From contig DASVFT010000010.1 of NCBI GenBank assembly GCA_036379935.1, positions 1 through 45,498 of the forward strand: DNA of 45,498 nt, given 5' to 3'. Origin of the DNA: JAOPZW01 sp036379935 (GTDB lineage: Bacteria; Actinomycetota; Thermoleophilia; Solirubrobacterales; Solirubrobacteraceae). The notes below the pieces were generated by a model. The model did not search any database and was not told the origin of the DNA. It worked only from the letters and a program-made list of their open reading frames with translations. This document shows, in pieces, positions 32,666-40,412 of this stretch. The position numbers were made by a program, and so were the translations under genes. The first letter of the stretch is position 1, and every line of letters begins with the position of its first letter.

Positions 32666-33740
32666 GATGCTCGACGAGCTGCTGGCCTTCGGGCGTGCCC
32701 TGCGCGCCGAGGGCCTGCGGACCGGCACCGGTCAGCTCCTCGAGTTCTGCCGCGCGGGGGCGCTGCTCGGACCGCCGGACCTCTATTGGGCCGGCCGGGC
32801 CACGCTGCTGGCGCGCCGCGAGGAGATCCCCGTCTACGACAGCGTCTTCCTGCGCTTCTGGGCCGGCCGGCCGGGCAGCGTGGACGTCACGACCTGCATC
32901 GAGCGCATGCGGCCGGTGGCGGACGAGGAGCCCGGCGACGAGCCCGAGCGGGGTCGCGAAGGCGCGCCGGGGTCGCCCCACGCCAGTCGCTTCGAGCTCC
33001 TGCGCGAGAAGAGCTTCGCCGACCTGACCGAGGCCGAGCTCGAGGAGCTGCGCACGCTGATGGCGCGCCTTCGGCTGATCGCTCCCAACCGCCGGTCCCG
33101 GCGCCGTCAGCCCGCACGGCGCGGGGACCCCGACCTGCGCCGGACGATCCGCCGCTCGTTCCGGACCGGGGGCGAGCCGTTGACCCAGGCGTGGCGGCGG
33201 CGGCGCGACGCGCCGCGCCGGTTCGTCCTCCTCCTCGACGTCTCGGGCTCGATGGCCTCGTATTCGCGCGCGCTGCTGATCTTCGCCCACGTGGCGCTGC
33301 GGTCGGGGACACGCGCGGAGGCGTTCTGCTTCGGCACGCGCCTCACCCGCGTCACCGCCGCACTCGGCGCCACCGATCCGCATCGCGCGCTGGCGCGCGC
33401 GACGGCGGAGGTCAACGACTGGGATGGCGGCACCCGCATCGGCGAGTCGATCAAGCAGTTCCTCAACCGCTTCGGTCACCACGGGCTGGCGCGCGGCGCG
33501 GTGATCATCATCTGCTCGGATGGTCTCGAGGTCGGTGCGCCTCGGGTCCTGGGCAAGCAGATGGAGCGCCTGGCCCATCACGCCCACGCCATCGCCTGGC
33601 TCAACCCGCTCGCGGAGCAGGCGGACTACCAGCCGCTCGCCGGCGGGATGCAGGCCGCACTGCCCCACATCGACCTGCTCGCGAGCGGCCACAACCTGGC
33701 CAGCCTCGAGAGCCTCAGCCACGCGCTCGAACGCCTGTGA
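32658..33740 (+). CDS. coxE: CoxE-like VWA-domain protein
   Basis: A 360-residue protein. The N-terminal half (about 1-150) is a helical CoxE/DUF58-like region including 'GQLLEFCRAGALLGPPDLYW' and an Arg-rich segment. A von Willebrand A domain follows with the MIDAS motif 'LLLDVSGSMASYS' (first Asp at 194), 'WDGGTRIGESI' (MIDAS Thr) and 'IIICSDGLEVG' (MIDAS Asp). It is the usual partner of the CoxD AAA+ protein in maturation of Mo-hydroxylases. Two in-frame ATGs (32658, 32667) are possible; the first is used here. It converges with the PucR gene with a 3-bp gap. Confidence 0.9.
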   Translation: MDEMLDELLAFGRALRAEGLRTGTGQLLEFCRAGALLGPPDLYWAGRATLLARREEIPVYDSVFLRFWAGRPGSVDVTTCIERMRPVADEEPGDEPERGREGAPGSPHASRFELLREKSFADLTEAELEELRTLMARLRLIAPNRRSRRRQPARRGDPDLRRTIRRSFRTGGEPLTQAWRRRRDAPRRFVLLLDVSGSMASYSRALLIFAHVALRSGTRAEAFCFGTRLTRVTAALGATDPHRALARATAEVNDWDGGTRIGESIKQFLNRFGHHGLARGAVIIICSDGLEVGAPRVLGKQMERLAHHAHAIAWLNPLAEQADYQPLAGGMQAALPHIDLLASGHNLASLESLSHALERL

Positions 33741-33743
33741 CGG

Positions 33744-35237
33744 CTACCGCAACGACCGTGCGCGACAGGCGAGCTGAAGCAGCAGCCGCTCGTCGGGATC
33801 GTCGGGATCGACGTCGAGCACCTTGAAGATCCGTTCCAGCCGGTAGGTGACCGAGTTGCGGTGCAGGTGCAGCGCCTTCGCCGTCTGCGACAGCGAGCAA
33901 TGGTTGTCGAGGTAGGCACCCAACGTGCGGATCGCCACCTCGCTGCGGCGCCGGCCCAGCTTGTCCAGCGGCGCCAGCAGGGTGGCAACGGCTTCGCGCG
34001 CGGTGCCCACCGAGTACCACTCGATCAGCATCCGGCGCAGGCCGACGGTGTCGAACTCGACCGCGGTGTTCGGCCGGCTCGTGGTCCGGGCGGCAGCGAG
34101 CGCGGCGCGGGCCTCGGCCGCCGAGGCCAGCAGTCCCGGATAGCCCGCGTGTGCGCTGCCGATGCCGCAGTGAAGCATCAGCTCGGGAACCCGTGACCGC
34201 AGCCGCTGAATCGCCTGCTCGACGCTGCTGGCGACCGTGCGCCCGCCACGCGGCCCGGGGTCGGTGCGCTTCATGTGGACGATGATCAGCGCGTGGCCGA
34301 TCCGCGCGTCGTGCCATTCGCCGCCGGCCGCGTGCAGGCTCTGGAGCGCCACTCGGCGAAGGGTCTGGGCCAGCTCCAGGGCGGCGGCTTCCTCCTGGCG
34401 CGCGGCGGCCAGGAGGTTCTCGAACTCGACGTGGACGACGGTGTGCCAGCCGTCGATCAGCAGGCCCACCGAACGGGCGCGGTCACGCAGCTCGCTCTCG
34501 CGCCCCGGCGGGCTCTGCAGGATCTCGCTGAGCAGCTCGGAGCGCGAGAGGACCGGCAGCTCCTCGACGCGCCGCGCCTCCGCCGCCATGCGGTTGATGG
34601 CGGCCGCCGCGATCTCCAGGATCAGCCCGACCGCGGCGTTGCCGCTGGCATCCTCCTGACGCGGGGCGACGAGGTAGCTCTCGTCCTCGCCGCCGACCGC
34701 GAGCGAGACGTAGAGGTCGTGCTCCTCGGGCTCGCGGATCTCCACGGCCACGCCAAGCGCCTCCGACGCGCGCTCGGCCACGACCTCTGGCGTGGCCTTC
34801 TGCACCTCGGCAGCATCGATGGCGCGCCGTGCGGCGGCGGCGCGCGCGAGCGCGGCATCCGCCCCACCGACGATCTCGCGGTCGATGGCGATCGCCAGCG
34901 CGGCGAGATCGCCGTTGGACGTCGCCGACAGCAGCCCGATGTCCATGCGCTCGGCGATCGCCCGGGCGCTGGGGCCCAGCGCCGACGGAGCCGTGACGAC
35001 GATGGCCGAGACCTGCCGATGGAGCGCCAGGCGCAGCCCCATGTCGAAGCGATAGGAGAAGGCTTCGGCCGATGCCTCGCGACCGAGGATCACGATCGAG
35101 TTCGGCGGCGCCTCGTTGAGCTCGCCGAGATCCTCGACCATGCTGACGCTTTCGATCTCGCACTCCCCGCCCGTCTCGGTCAACGGCGTCAGCATCAACC
35201 GCAACGGCGGGGTAGCTACGAGATCGGATAACCGCAC
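33744..35237 (-). CDS. PucR-family transcriptional regulator
   Basis: A 497-residue regulator with GTG start 35237. The N-terminal 150 residues resemble the PucR/purine-catabolism sensor domain ('MRLSDLVATPPLRLMLTPL' at the start). A GGDEF-like CdaR middle region follows (about 260-420), then the C-terminal HTH_30 domain 'IRTLGAYLDNHCSLSQTAKA' and 'LHLHRNSVTYRLERIFKVLD'. PucR/CdaR proteins commonly activate purine, allantoin or other N-compound degradation genes. Here it follows the - strand catabolic run of Mo-hydroxylase, F420-type oxidoreductase and hydantoinase-like genes, its probable targets. A perfect 11-bp inverted repeat abuts its start codon and may mediate autoregulation. Confidence 0.88.
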   Translation of the reverse strand: MRLSDLVATPPLRLMLTPLTETGGECEIESVSMVEDLGELNEAPPNSIVILGREASAEAFSYRFDMGLRLALHRQVSAIVVTAPSALGPSARAIAERMDIGLLSATSNGDLAALAIAIDREIVGGADAALARAAAARRAIDAAEVQKATPEVVAERASEALGVAVEIREPEEHDLYVSLAVGGEDESYLVAPRQEDASGNAAVGLILEIAAAAINRMAAEARRVEELPVLSRSELLSEILQSPPGRESELRDRARSVGLLIDGWHTVVHVEFENLLAAARQEEAAALELAQTLRRVALQSLHAAGGEWHDARIGHALIIVHMKRTDPGPRGGRTVASSVEQAIQRLRSRVPELMLHCGIGSAHAGYPGLLASAAEARAALAAARTTSRPNTAVEFDTVGLRRMLIEWYSVGTAREAVATLLAPLDKLGRRRSEVAIRTLGAYLDNHCSLSQTAKALHLHRNSVTYRLERIFKVLDVDPDDPDERLLLQLACRARSLR

Positions 35238-35271
35238 TTCTGCCCAACTTTACGGAGATCGTTGGGCAGAA
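35238..35271. promoter_or_regulatory. perfect 11-bp inverted repeat at the PucR gene start
   Basis: TTCTGCCCAAC (35238-35248) and GTTGGGCAGAA (35261-35271) are exactly complementary, separated by 12 nt. The repeat ends directly at the GTG start of the PucR gene. It is a strong operator candidate, or an mRNA hairpin that masks initiation. No T-run follows, so a terminator is less likely. The usual ribosome-binding site is weak here (GGGCAGAA). Confidence 0.55.
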
Positions 35272-35284
35272 CCTACGACGCCGC

Positions 35285-35304
35285 CGGAAGTTGGCGCGCT
35301 TCCG
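35285..35304 (-). terminator. possible terminator after the RedY-like gene
   Basis: CGGAAG (35285-35290) and CTTCCG (35299-35304) form a 6-bp hairpin with an 8-nt loop, 22 bp after the stop of the small RedY/HapK-like gene. It is weak and has no T-tract. It would separate the Mo-hydroxylase operon from the PucR gene. Confidence 0.3.
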
Positions 35305-35326
35305 ACAGGACGTAGGCCAATCAGCC

Positions 35327-35650
35327 TCATTCCACGACTTCGGCCCAGACCATCTGCGACTTGTCGACGTAGGTCGCCCATTCCGTCAGCAGGTCCTCCA
35401 TGTCGGGGTTGCCCTGCAGACCGGCGCGGTAGGAGTCGATGTCGGTGATCTCGATCACCTCCAGGTACTGGCACGGGAGCGGGTCGTCGTTGTCCTCCTG
35501 GAGCTGTCCTTCCAGGCGGCTCACGACGTAGCTCTCGATGGCGGGCTGGCGTCGGGCCACCGGGTAGTCGACCGTGCGCACCCAGTCCTCGTAGTCCGCG
35601 GGATCGACGTTGCTGTGCAACGTGTTGAGGAAGAACACTCGCTGCGGCAT
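35327..35650 (-). CDS. small RedY/HapK-like dimeric alpha-beta barrel protein
   Basis: A 107-residue protein. 'RVFFLNTLHSNVDPADYEDW', 'VDYPVARRQPAIESYVVSRL', 'YLEVIEITDIDSYRAGL' and 'FxxxxSQMVWAEVVE'-like ends fit the RedY-like/HapK and EthD-type dimeric alpha-beta barrel fold. Such proteins bind small aromatic or heterocyclic compounds, and some assist condensation or isomerisation. An AGGAG site precedes the ATG, 22 bp after the luciferase-like oxidoreductase gene. It is the last gene of the second Mo-hydroxylase operon. Function is unknown; it may handle the oxidised ring product. Confidence 0.7.
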   Translation of the reverse strand: MPQRVFFLNTLHSNVDPADYEDWVRTVDYPVARRQPAIESYVVSRLEGQLQEDNDDPLPCQYLEVIEITDIDSYRAGLQGNPDMEDLLTEWATYVDKSQMVWAEVVE

Positions 35651-35672
35651 CGGCTGGGCTCCTGGCTTGGGG

Positions 35673-36665
35673 TCAGAGACGGGGCATGACGTCGCTGGCG
35701 GTGAGCCTCAGGACCTCTTCGGCGTCGTCCAGCGGGAAGACCCAGAGGTTCACCGAGTCCGACCCGGCGTCGAGGAACGCGCGGATCTTCTCCGCGCACT
35801 CATCCGGGTCGCCGGCGATCACGAGATCGTCGAGCCACTGATCGGGCATCTCGCGCGCCACGGTGTCGGCGCCGCCGCGGCTCAGCATGTCGCCGACCTC
35901 GTCGGTGATCCCGTACACGCGCGAGAGGGCGTTGCGGGGCATGGCCTCCAGGTAGAAGGCCGTGACGTCGCGCACCGCCTCCTTCGCCTTGCGGGCGTCG
36001 CGGTCGACGGAGTAGAGCACGTAGGTCGCGAGCTTGTGGTCGCCGTTGCGGCCACCCACCGCGGCACCCTCGGCGATCTGCTCGCGCGCCCAGCGGATGT
36101 AGTCGGTGCCCGCCAGCACGGACAGCACGGTGCCGTCGGCGATCTCGCCCGAGAGCTGCAGCGCCCGACGCTCGACCAGGCCCATGTAGAGGTCGATGTC
36201 CTCCTTGGGGCCGTGGGTCAGCACGACCTTGTCGAAGGTGAAGACCTCGCCCTTGTAGGTGACCTCCTCGCCGTTCAGCAGCGCGCGCAGGTTGGTCACG
36301 CACTCGCGCATCGCGGTCAGCGGCGACTCGGGCATGAGCCCCATCTGGTGCAGCCACGCGGGCACGCCGAGGCCGATGCCGGCCCGCAGCCGGCCGGGGA
36401 ACAGCCGCGACATCGTCGCCAGCTCCATCGCGAGGAGCGCCGGGTGGCGGGTCAGCGCGGACACGATCCCGAGGCCGACGGGAAGCTCGGTTGACGCGGC
36501 GAGCGCCGCGGTGACCCCGGACATGCCGCCCGAGAAGAAGCAGTCCTCCGAGAACCACAGCTCGCCCAGGCCGAGCTCCTCGGCGAGCACGGCCGCCTCG
36601 CCGATGTTCTCCGGCGCCATGTGGCTGCCCAGGACGAGGCCGATGGGCGATCGAGGCTCTGACAC
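35673..36665 (-). CDS. LLM-class flavin/F420-dependent oxidoreductase
   Basis: A 330-residue luciferase-like TIM-barrel protein with a GTG start two bases after the 2Fe-2S gene stop. Features are 'APENIGEAAVLAEELGLGEL' (helix 1), 'LPVGLGIVSALTRHPALLAM' (F420/FMN pocket region), 'FPGRLRAGIGLGVPAWL', 'GEVFTFDKV' and the C-terminal 'VIAGDPDECAEKI'. The family oxidises or reduces organic substrates with F420 or FMNH2 plus O2; the motifs favour the F420-dependent (methylene-H4MPT reductase-like) type common in actinobacteria. It is coded inside the Mo-hydroxylase operon, so it probably acts on the hydroxylated product or its precursor. Confidence 0.87.
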   Translation of the reverse strand: MSEPRSPIGLVLGSHMAPENIGEAAVLAEELGLGELWFSEDCFFSGGMSGVTAALAASTELPVGLGIVSALTRHPALLAMELATMSRLFPGRLRAGIGLGVPAWLHQMGLMPESPLTAMRECVTNLRALLNGEEVTYKGEVFTFDKVVLTHGPKEDIDLYMGLVERRALQLSGEIADGTVLSVLAGTDYIRWAREQIAEGAAVGGRNGDHKLATYVLYSVDRDARKAKEAVRDVTAFYLEAMPRNALSRVYGITDEVGDMLSRGGADTVAREMPDQWLDDLVIAGDPDECAEKIRAFLDAGSDSVNLWVFPLDDAEEVLRLTASDVMPRL

Positions 36666-36667
36666 GG

Positions 36668-37165
36668 TTAGCTCTCTCCTTGCTTCGTCTGCGGCTCAGC
36701 CAGCACGTCAGCCGCTTGGAGGACGGCCTGCACGATCTTCTGATAGCCGGTGCAGCGGCAGAGGTTGCCCGCCAGGCCCAGCCGGACCGCGGACTCGGTG
36801 GGCTGCGGCGTGCGCTCGAGCAGGGCGTGGGCCGAGATCAGCATGCCCGGCGTGCAGAACCCGCACTGCACGCCGCCCGCGGACAGGAACGCCTCCTGGA
36901 GGACCTTGCCCGACCCCGCCGCAAGGCCCTCGACGGTCGTCACCGCCCGGCCGTCGGCCTGCAGGGCGAGATACGAGCACGCGTTCACGGGCTGGCCGTC
37001 GAGCAGGACCATGCACGCCCCGCACTCGGAGTCGTCGCAGCCCTCCTTCGCCCCGGTCAACCCCAGCTCGTCGCGCAGCACCGACAGCAGCGATCGCCCG
37101 GCGGTGATCGACACCGTCCAGTCGAGGCCGTTGACCGTCATGGACAGCGGGTAGCGAGGGCTCAT
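36668..37165 (-). CDS. Mo-hydroxylase 2Fe-2S small subunit (CoxS-like), second set
   Basis: A 165-residue protein with Cys43, Cys48, Cys51 and Cys63 in the ferredoxin domain (CDDSECGAC...C) and Cys101, Cys104, Cys136 and Cys138 in the helical domain (CGFC...CRC), the complete set for two 2Fe-2S centres. The ATG at 37165 overlaps the stop of the medium-subunit gene. The sequence differs enough from the first CoxS (28002-28529) to show that the two sets are not a recent duplication. Confidence 0.94.
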   Translation of the reverse strand: MSPRYPLSMTVNGLDWTVSITAGRSLLSVLRDELGLTGAKEGCDDSECGACMVLLDGQPVNACSYLALQADGRAVTTVEGLAAGSGKVLQEAFLSAGGVQCGFCTPGMLISAHALLERTPQPTESAVRLGLAGNLCRCTGYQKIVQAVLQAADVLAEPQTKQGES

Positions 37166-38037
37166 GCCGCGACCCGATCGGGCGCCCGGCGCAGCGCCAT
37201 GCGCAGCGCACGCTCGACGATGACCATGACCTGCGCGCGGCGGTACTCGGCCGAGGCGCGGACGTCGCTGATCGGCTGCGCCTGCGCGGCGGCCAGCTCG
37301 GCGGCGGCGTCGAACGGCGCGGCGTCGGCCGGCGCATCCGCGAGCAGCTCGTCGACGCCCTCGACGAGGATGCAGGTCGGCGCGACCGCCGTGAGCGCCA
37401 CCGCGGCCTGGCTGATCTGCCCGCCGTCGACCGTGAGCAGCGCCGCCGCGCCGACGACGGCGATCTCCATGGCCTGCCGGTACTCCAGACGCAGGTAGGC
37501 GCTCGCGCTGCCCGGCTGCGGTCGCGGCACGACGACCTTGGTGAGCAGCTCGCCGGGACTGGTCGCCGTGCGACCCGGCCCCAGCCACAGCTCGTCGACG
37601 CCGATGGTGCGAGCGCCCTCGGTCGAGAGCAGCTCGACCTGCGCGCCGTGGACCAGCAGCGGCGACCCGAGCTCCTGCGCCGGCGAGGCGTTCATGAGGT
37701 TGCCGCCGATGGTCGCGGTCGCGCGCGTCGCCGGCGAGCCGACCAGCCGCGCGGCGTCGCTGAGCGCGGTCCACGTGCCGATGATCGGCTCGGACTCGGC
37801 GATCTGCGCCTGGGTGACCAGCGCGGACAGCCGCAGCGCGTCGTCCTCGACGCCCAGGTCGCGCAGCTCGGCGAGGCGATGCAGGGCGACGAGCGCCTCG
37901 GGCAGCTCCTTGCGGCCGCCGCGGGTGGCGACGACCAGGTCCGTGCCGCCGGCGATCGGGCGCGCGCCGGGATGCTCGGACAGCAGCCGAACGGCCTCGT
38001 CGACCGTGTCGGGCGCGAAGTACTGCGGGTCGCTCAC
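37162..38037 (-). CDS. Mo-hydroxylase FAD-binding medium subunit (CoxM/XdhB-like), second set
   Basis: A 291-residue protein with GTG start 38037, overlapping the large-subunit stop. 'FAPDTVDEAVRLL' and 'PIAGGTDLVVAT' form the first FAD-binding block, and 'ATIGGNLMNASPAQELGSPL' the second. The C-terminal CO_deh_flav domain has 'ISQAAVALTAVAPTCI'. It carries electrons from the 2Fe-2S subunit to an external acceptor. The order L-M-S differs from M-S-L in the first set. Confidence 0.92.
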   Translation of the reverse strand: MSDPQYFAPDTVDEAVRLLSEHPGARPIAGGTDLVVATRGGRKELPEALVALHRLAELRDLGVEDDALRLSALVTQAQIAESEPIIGTWTALSDAARLVGSPATRATATIGGNLMNASPAQELGSPLLVHGAQVELLSTEGARTIGVDELWLGPGRTATSPGELLTKVVVPRPQPGSASAYLRLEYRQAMEIAVVGAAALLTVDGGQISQAAVALTAVAPTCILVEGVDELLADAPADAAPFDAAAELAAAQAQPISDVRASAEYRRAQVMVIVERALRMALRRAPDRVAA

Positions 38038-40310
38038 GCCGACTCACCGTTGATGGCCGACCAGACGCGCTCGGGCGTCATCGGCAGCCGGCGCACACGC
38101 GCGCCCGCCGCCGCGGCGATCGCGTTGGCCACCGCGGCCGCGGGCGGGACGACGGGGGGCTCGCCCACCGCCTTGGCGTCGTGCGGGAAGCCGGTCGGCG
38201 TCTTGGTGTCGACGAAGATGACGTTGATGGGCGGCGCGTCCGCGCCGGTCTGCAGCTTGTAGTCGAGCAGGTGGGGGTTGCGCTGGTGGCCGTCCTCGAA
38301 CGCGGTGCCCTCCAGCAGCGCGATCCCCACGCCGTGCACGACGCCGCCCTCGACCTGGCCTTCGGCGCCGGTCGGGTTCAGGACGCGGCCGAAGTCGTGC
38401 GCGGCCGTCATCTCGAGGACGCGGACGACGCCGGTGGCGCGGTCGACCCGCACGCGCGCGACGTGGCAGTAGAACGACGGCGCGGCGAAGGCCGAGTAGC
38501 CCAGGCGCCCGACGCAGCCGGCGAGGTCGTGCTCGGGCACCGCCGGCGGGAGCCCCGAGCCACGGCCGAGCAGCAGCGCGCCGCCGTGGGCCTTGGCCGC
38601 CAGCGTCGCGATCGACACCGCGCGCGAGGACGCGCCGCGCACCTGCACCTGTCCGTCGACCAGCTCGAGATCGGACGGCGAGGCCTCGAGCTCCTCGCTG
38701 GCCAGCTCGAGCAGCTGCTCGCGGACCTCGGTCGCGGCGGCGATCACCGCCCGGCCGTTGTTGATCGTCGTCTGGCTGCCCGCGCTGCCCAGGTCCCACG
38801 GGCCGACGTCCGTGTCCTGATAGGTGATCGAGAAGTCCTCGGGGCGCATCCCGAGCTCCTCGGCGGCCAGCAGCGCCAGCGCCATGACCGAGCCGCTGCC
38901 GTTCTCCTGGGCGCCGGTGATGATCGAGCCGCTGCCGTCGCCGTTGAGCTTGACGTAGGCGCCCGAGGGGACGGGCAGGCTGAACCACCAGCCGCAGGCG
39001 ATGCCGAGCGCCTCGTCCTCCTCCAGCGGCTTGCCCCAGCCGGCCTTCTCGGTGGCCCGCTCGAGGCACTCGACCGCGCCGTTGTGGTCGAAGCGCTGGC
39101 CGGTGGGGCCGGTGTCGCCCTCGCGGACGAGGTTGCGCAGCCGCAGCTCGCGCGGGTCGAGGCCGAGCTTGGCCGCGAGCACGTCGGTGTGCTGCTCGAC
39201 CGCCCAGCACACCTGCGGTCCGCCCGGCGCGCGCACCGATCCGGCCGGCGTCTTGTTCGTGTACACCGTGTGGGCGGAGGCGTGCACGTGCGGGATGCGG
39301 TACGCGCCGGTGACCATCATGAGGCCGATCTCCGCGGCGAACAGCGCGTCGCCGACGTAGGCCCCGGAGTCGAGGACGAGGCGCGCCCGGCGCGCGGTGA
39401 TCGTCCCGTCGCTCTTGGCGCCCGTCTCGAGCTCGATGACCATCGGATGGCGGACCTTGTCGGTCGCCACGAACTCCTCGCGGCGGCTGAAGACCAGCCG
39501 CACCGGGCGGCCGGCCGCGCGCGCCAGCGCGGCGACGTGGGCCTCGAAGTGGAAGTCGCACTTGCCGCCGAACCCGCCGCCCAGCGGCGGCACCACGATC
39601 CGCACGCGGCTCTCCGGCATCTGCAGCGTCTCGGCCACGCCGGAGCGCGCCGGGTACGGCACCTGCGTGGTGCTGTGGATGGTGACGCTCTCGCCGCGCC
39701 ACTCGGCCAGGATCGCGTGCGGCTCGATCGGCACGGCGTGCGACATGTCGGTGCGGTAGATCTCGCGCAGCACGACGTCGGCCTCCGCGAAGCCCTGCTC
39801 GACGTCGCCCTTGACCGTGGTGAAGTGGCCGCCGTCGTTGGCGCGGCGGTCGACGCCGTCGCGGATCGCGTAGTCCTCCCAGTCTGGGTGCACGAGCGGG
39901 CTGTCGGCCTCCAGCGCCGCCTCGGCGCTCAGGATCGGGTCCAGCGGCTCGTACTCGACCTCGATGAGCGAGCGGGCCGTGCGGGCCAGCTCCGGCGTCA
40001 CCGCCGCCACGGCGGCGACGATCTCGCCCTCGAACCGCACGACGTCCGTGGCGAACAGCGTGCGGTCCTTGACGAACATGCCGTAGCGGACGGGAGGCAC
40101 GTCCTCGTGCGTCAGGATCGCCAGGACGCCGGGCAGGCTGCGGGCCCTGGCCGTGTCGAGCTTCACGATCCGCGCGTGGGGACGCTCCGCGTACAGAAAG
40201 CAGGCATGGGCGAGCCCCGGCACCGAGAGGTCGGCGGCGTAGCGAGCCGCGCCGGTGACCTTCCCGAGTCCGTCGGGCCGCTGGTACCGGCCTCCCAAGA
40301 CGGTGCTCAT
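38034..40310 (-). CDS. Mo-hydroxylase molybdopterin-binding large subunit (XdhA-like), second set
   Basis: A 758-residue catalytic subunit. It begins with the hammerhead domain (GRYQRPDGLGKVTGAARYAA) and carries 'PPLGGGFGGKCDFHFEAH'. The active-site loop 'AGSVRAPGGPQVCWAVEQH' has the Arg typical of xanthine dehydrogenase-like and nicotinate dehydrogenase-like enzymes. 'GAQENGSGSVMALALLAAEE' is a cofactor loop, and 'AKAVGEPPVVPPAAAV' contains the catalytic Glu. This chain is closer to purine/N-heterocycle hydroxylases than to CO dehydrogenases. It heads the operon with the M and S subunits, the luciferase-like oxidoreductase and the small RedY-like gene. A GTCAGATAT motif lies 39 bp upstream of the ATG. 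Confidence 0.92.
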   Translation of the reverse strand: MSTVLGGRYQRPDGLGKVTGAARYAADLSVPGLAHACFLYAERPHARIVKLDTARARSLPGVLAILTHEDVPPVRYGMFVKDRTLFATDVVRFEGEIVAAVAAVTPELARTARSLIEVEYEPLDPILSAEAALEADSPLVHPDWEDYAIRDGVDRRANDGGHFTTVKGDVEQGFAEADVVLREIYRTDMSHAVPIEPHAILAEWRGESVTIHSTTQVPYPARSGVAETLQMPESRVRIVVPPLGGGFGGKCDFHFEAHVAALARAAGRPVRLVFSRREEFVATDKVRHPMVIELETGAKSDGTITARRARLVLDSGAYVGDALFAAEIGLMMVTGAYRIPHVHASAHTVYTNKTPAGSVRAPGGPQVCWAVEQHTDVLAAKLGLDPRELRLRNLVREGDTGPTGQRFDHNGAVECLERATEKAGWGKPLEEDEALGIACGWWFSLPVPSGAYVKLNGDGSGSIITGAQENGSGSVMALALLAAEELGMRPEDFSITYQDTDVGPWDLGSAGSQTTINNGRAVIAAATEVREQLLELASEELEASPSDLELVDGQVQVRGASSRAVSIATLAAKAHGGALLLGRGSGLPPAVPEHDLAGCVGRLGYSAFAAPSFYCHVARVRVDRATGVVRVLEMTAAHDFGRVLNPTGAEGQVEGGVVHGVGIALLEGTAFEDGHQRNPHLLDYKLQTGADAPPINVIFVDTKTPTGFPHDAKAVGEPPVVPPAAAVANAIAAAAGARVRRLPMTPERVWSAINGESA

Positions 40311-40412
40311 CGCGCGAGCGTATCCAGTCGCCCAGCGGCGACTTTTGGCATATCTGACGAAATCGCTCCCGGACCTCGTGCGCTATGTCTGGGGCATCCG
40401 GCTCCGAGCGCG
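40311..40412 (-). promoter_or_regulatory. putative promoter region of the second Mo-hydroxylase operon
   Basis: A 102-bp gap between the HyuA-like gene and the large-subunit gene, locally AT-rich at 40340-40365. On the - strand it holds GTCAGATAT (40350-40358), the same word found upstream of coxG, followed by AAAAGT. This suggests that the Mo-hydroxylase operon has its own promoter although all genes to the right run in the same direction. Confidence 0.35.

Noticed and set aside
35238..35271. Rho-independent terminator
   Set aside because: The hairpin has no T-run on either strand and abuts a start codon, so an operator or translational control site fits better.
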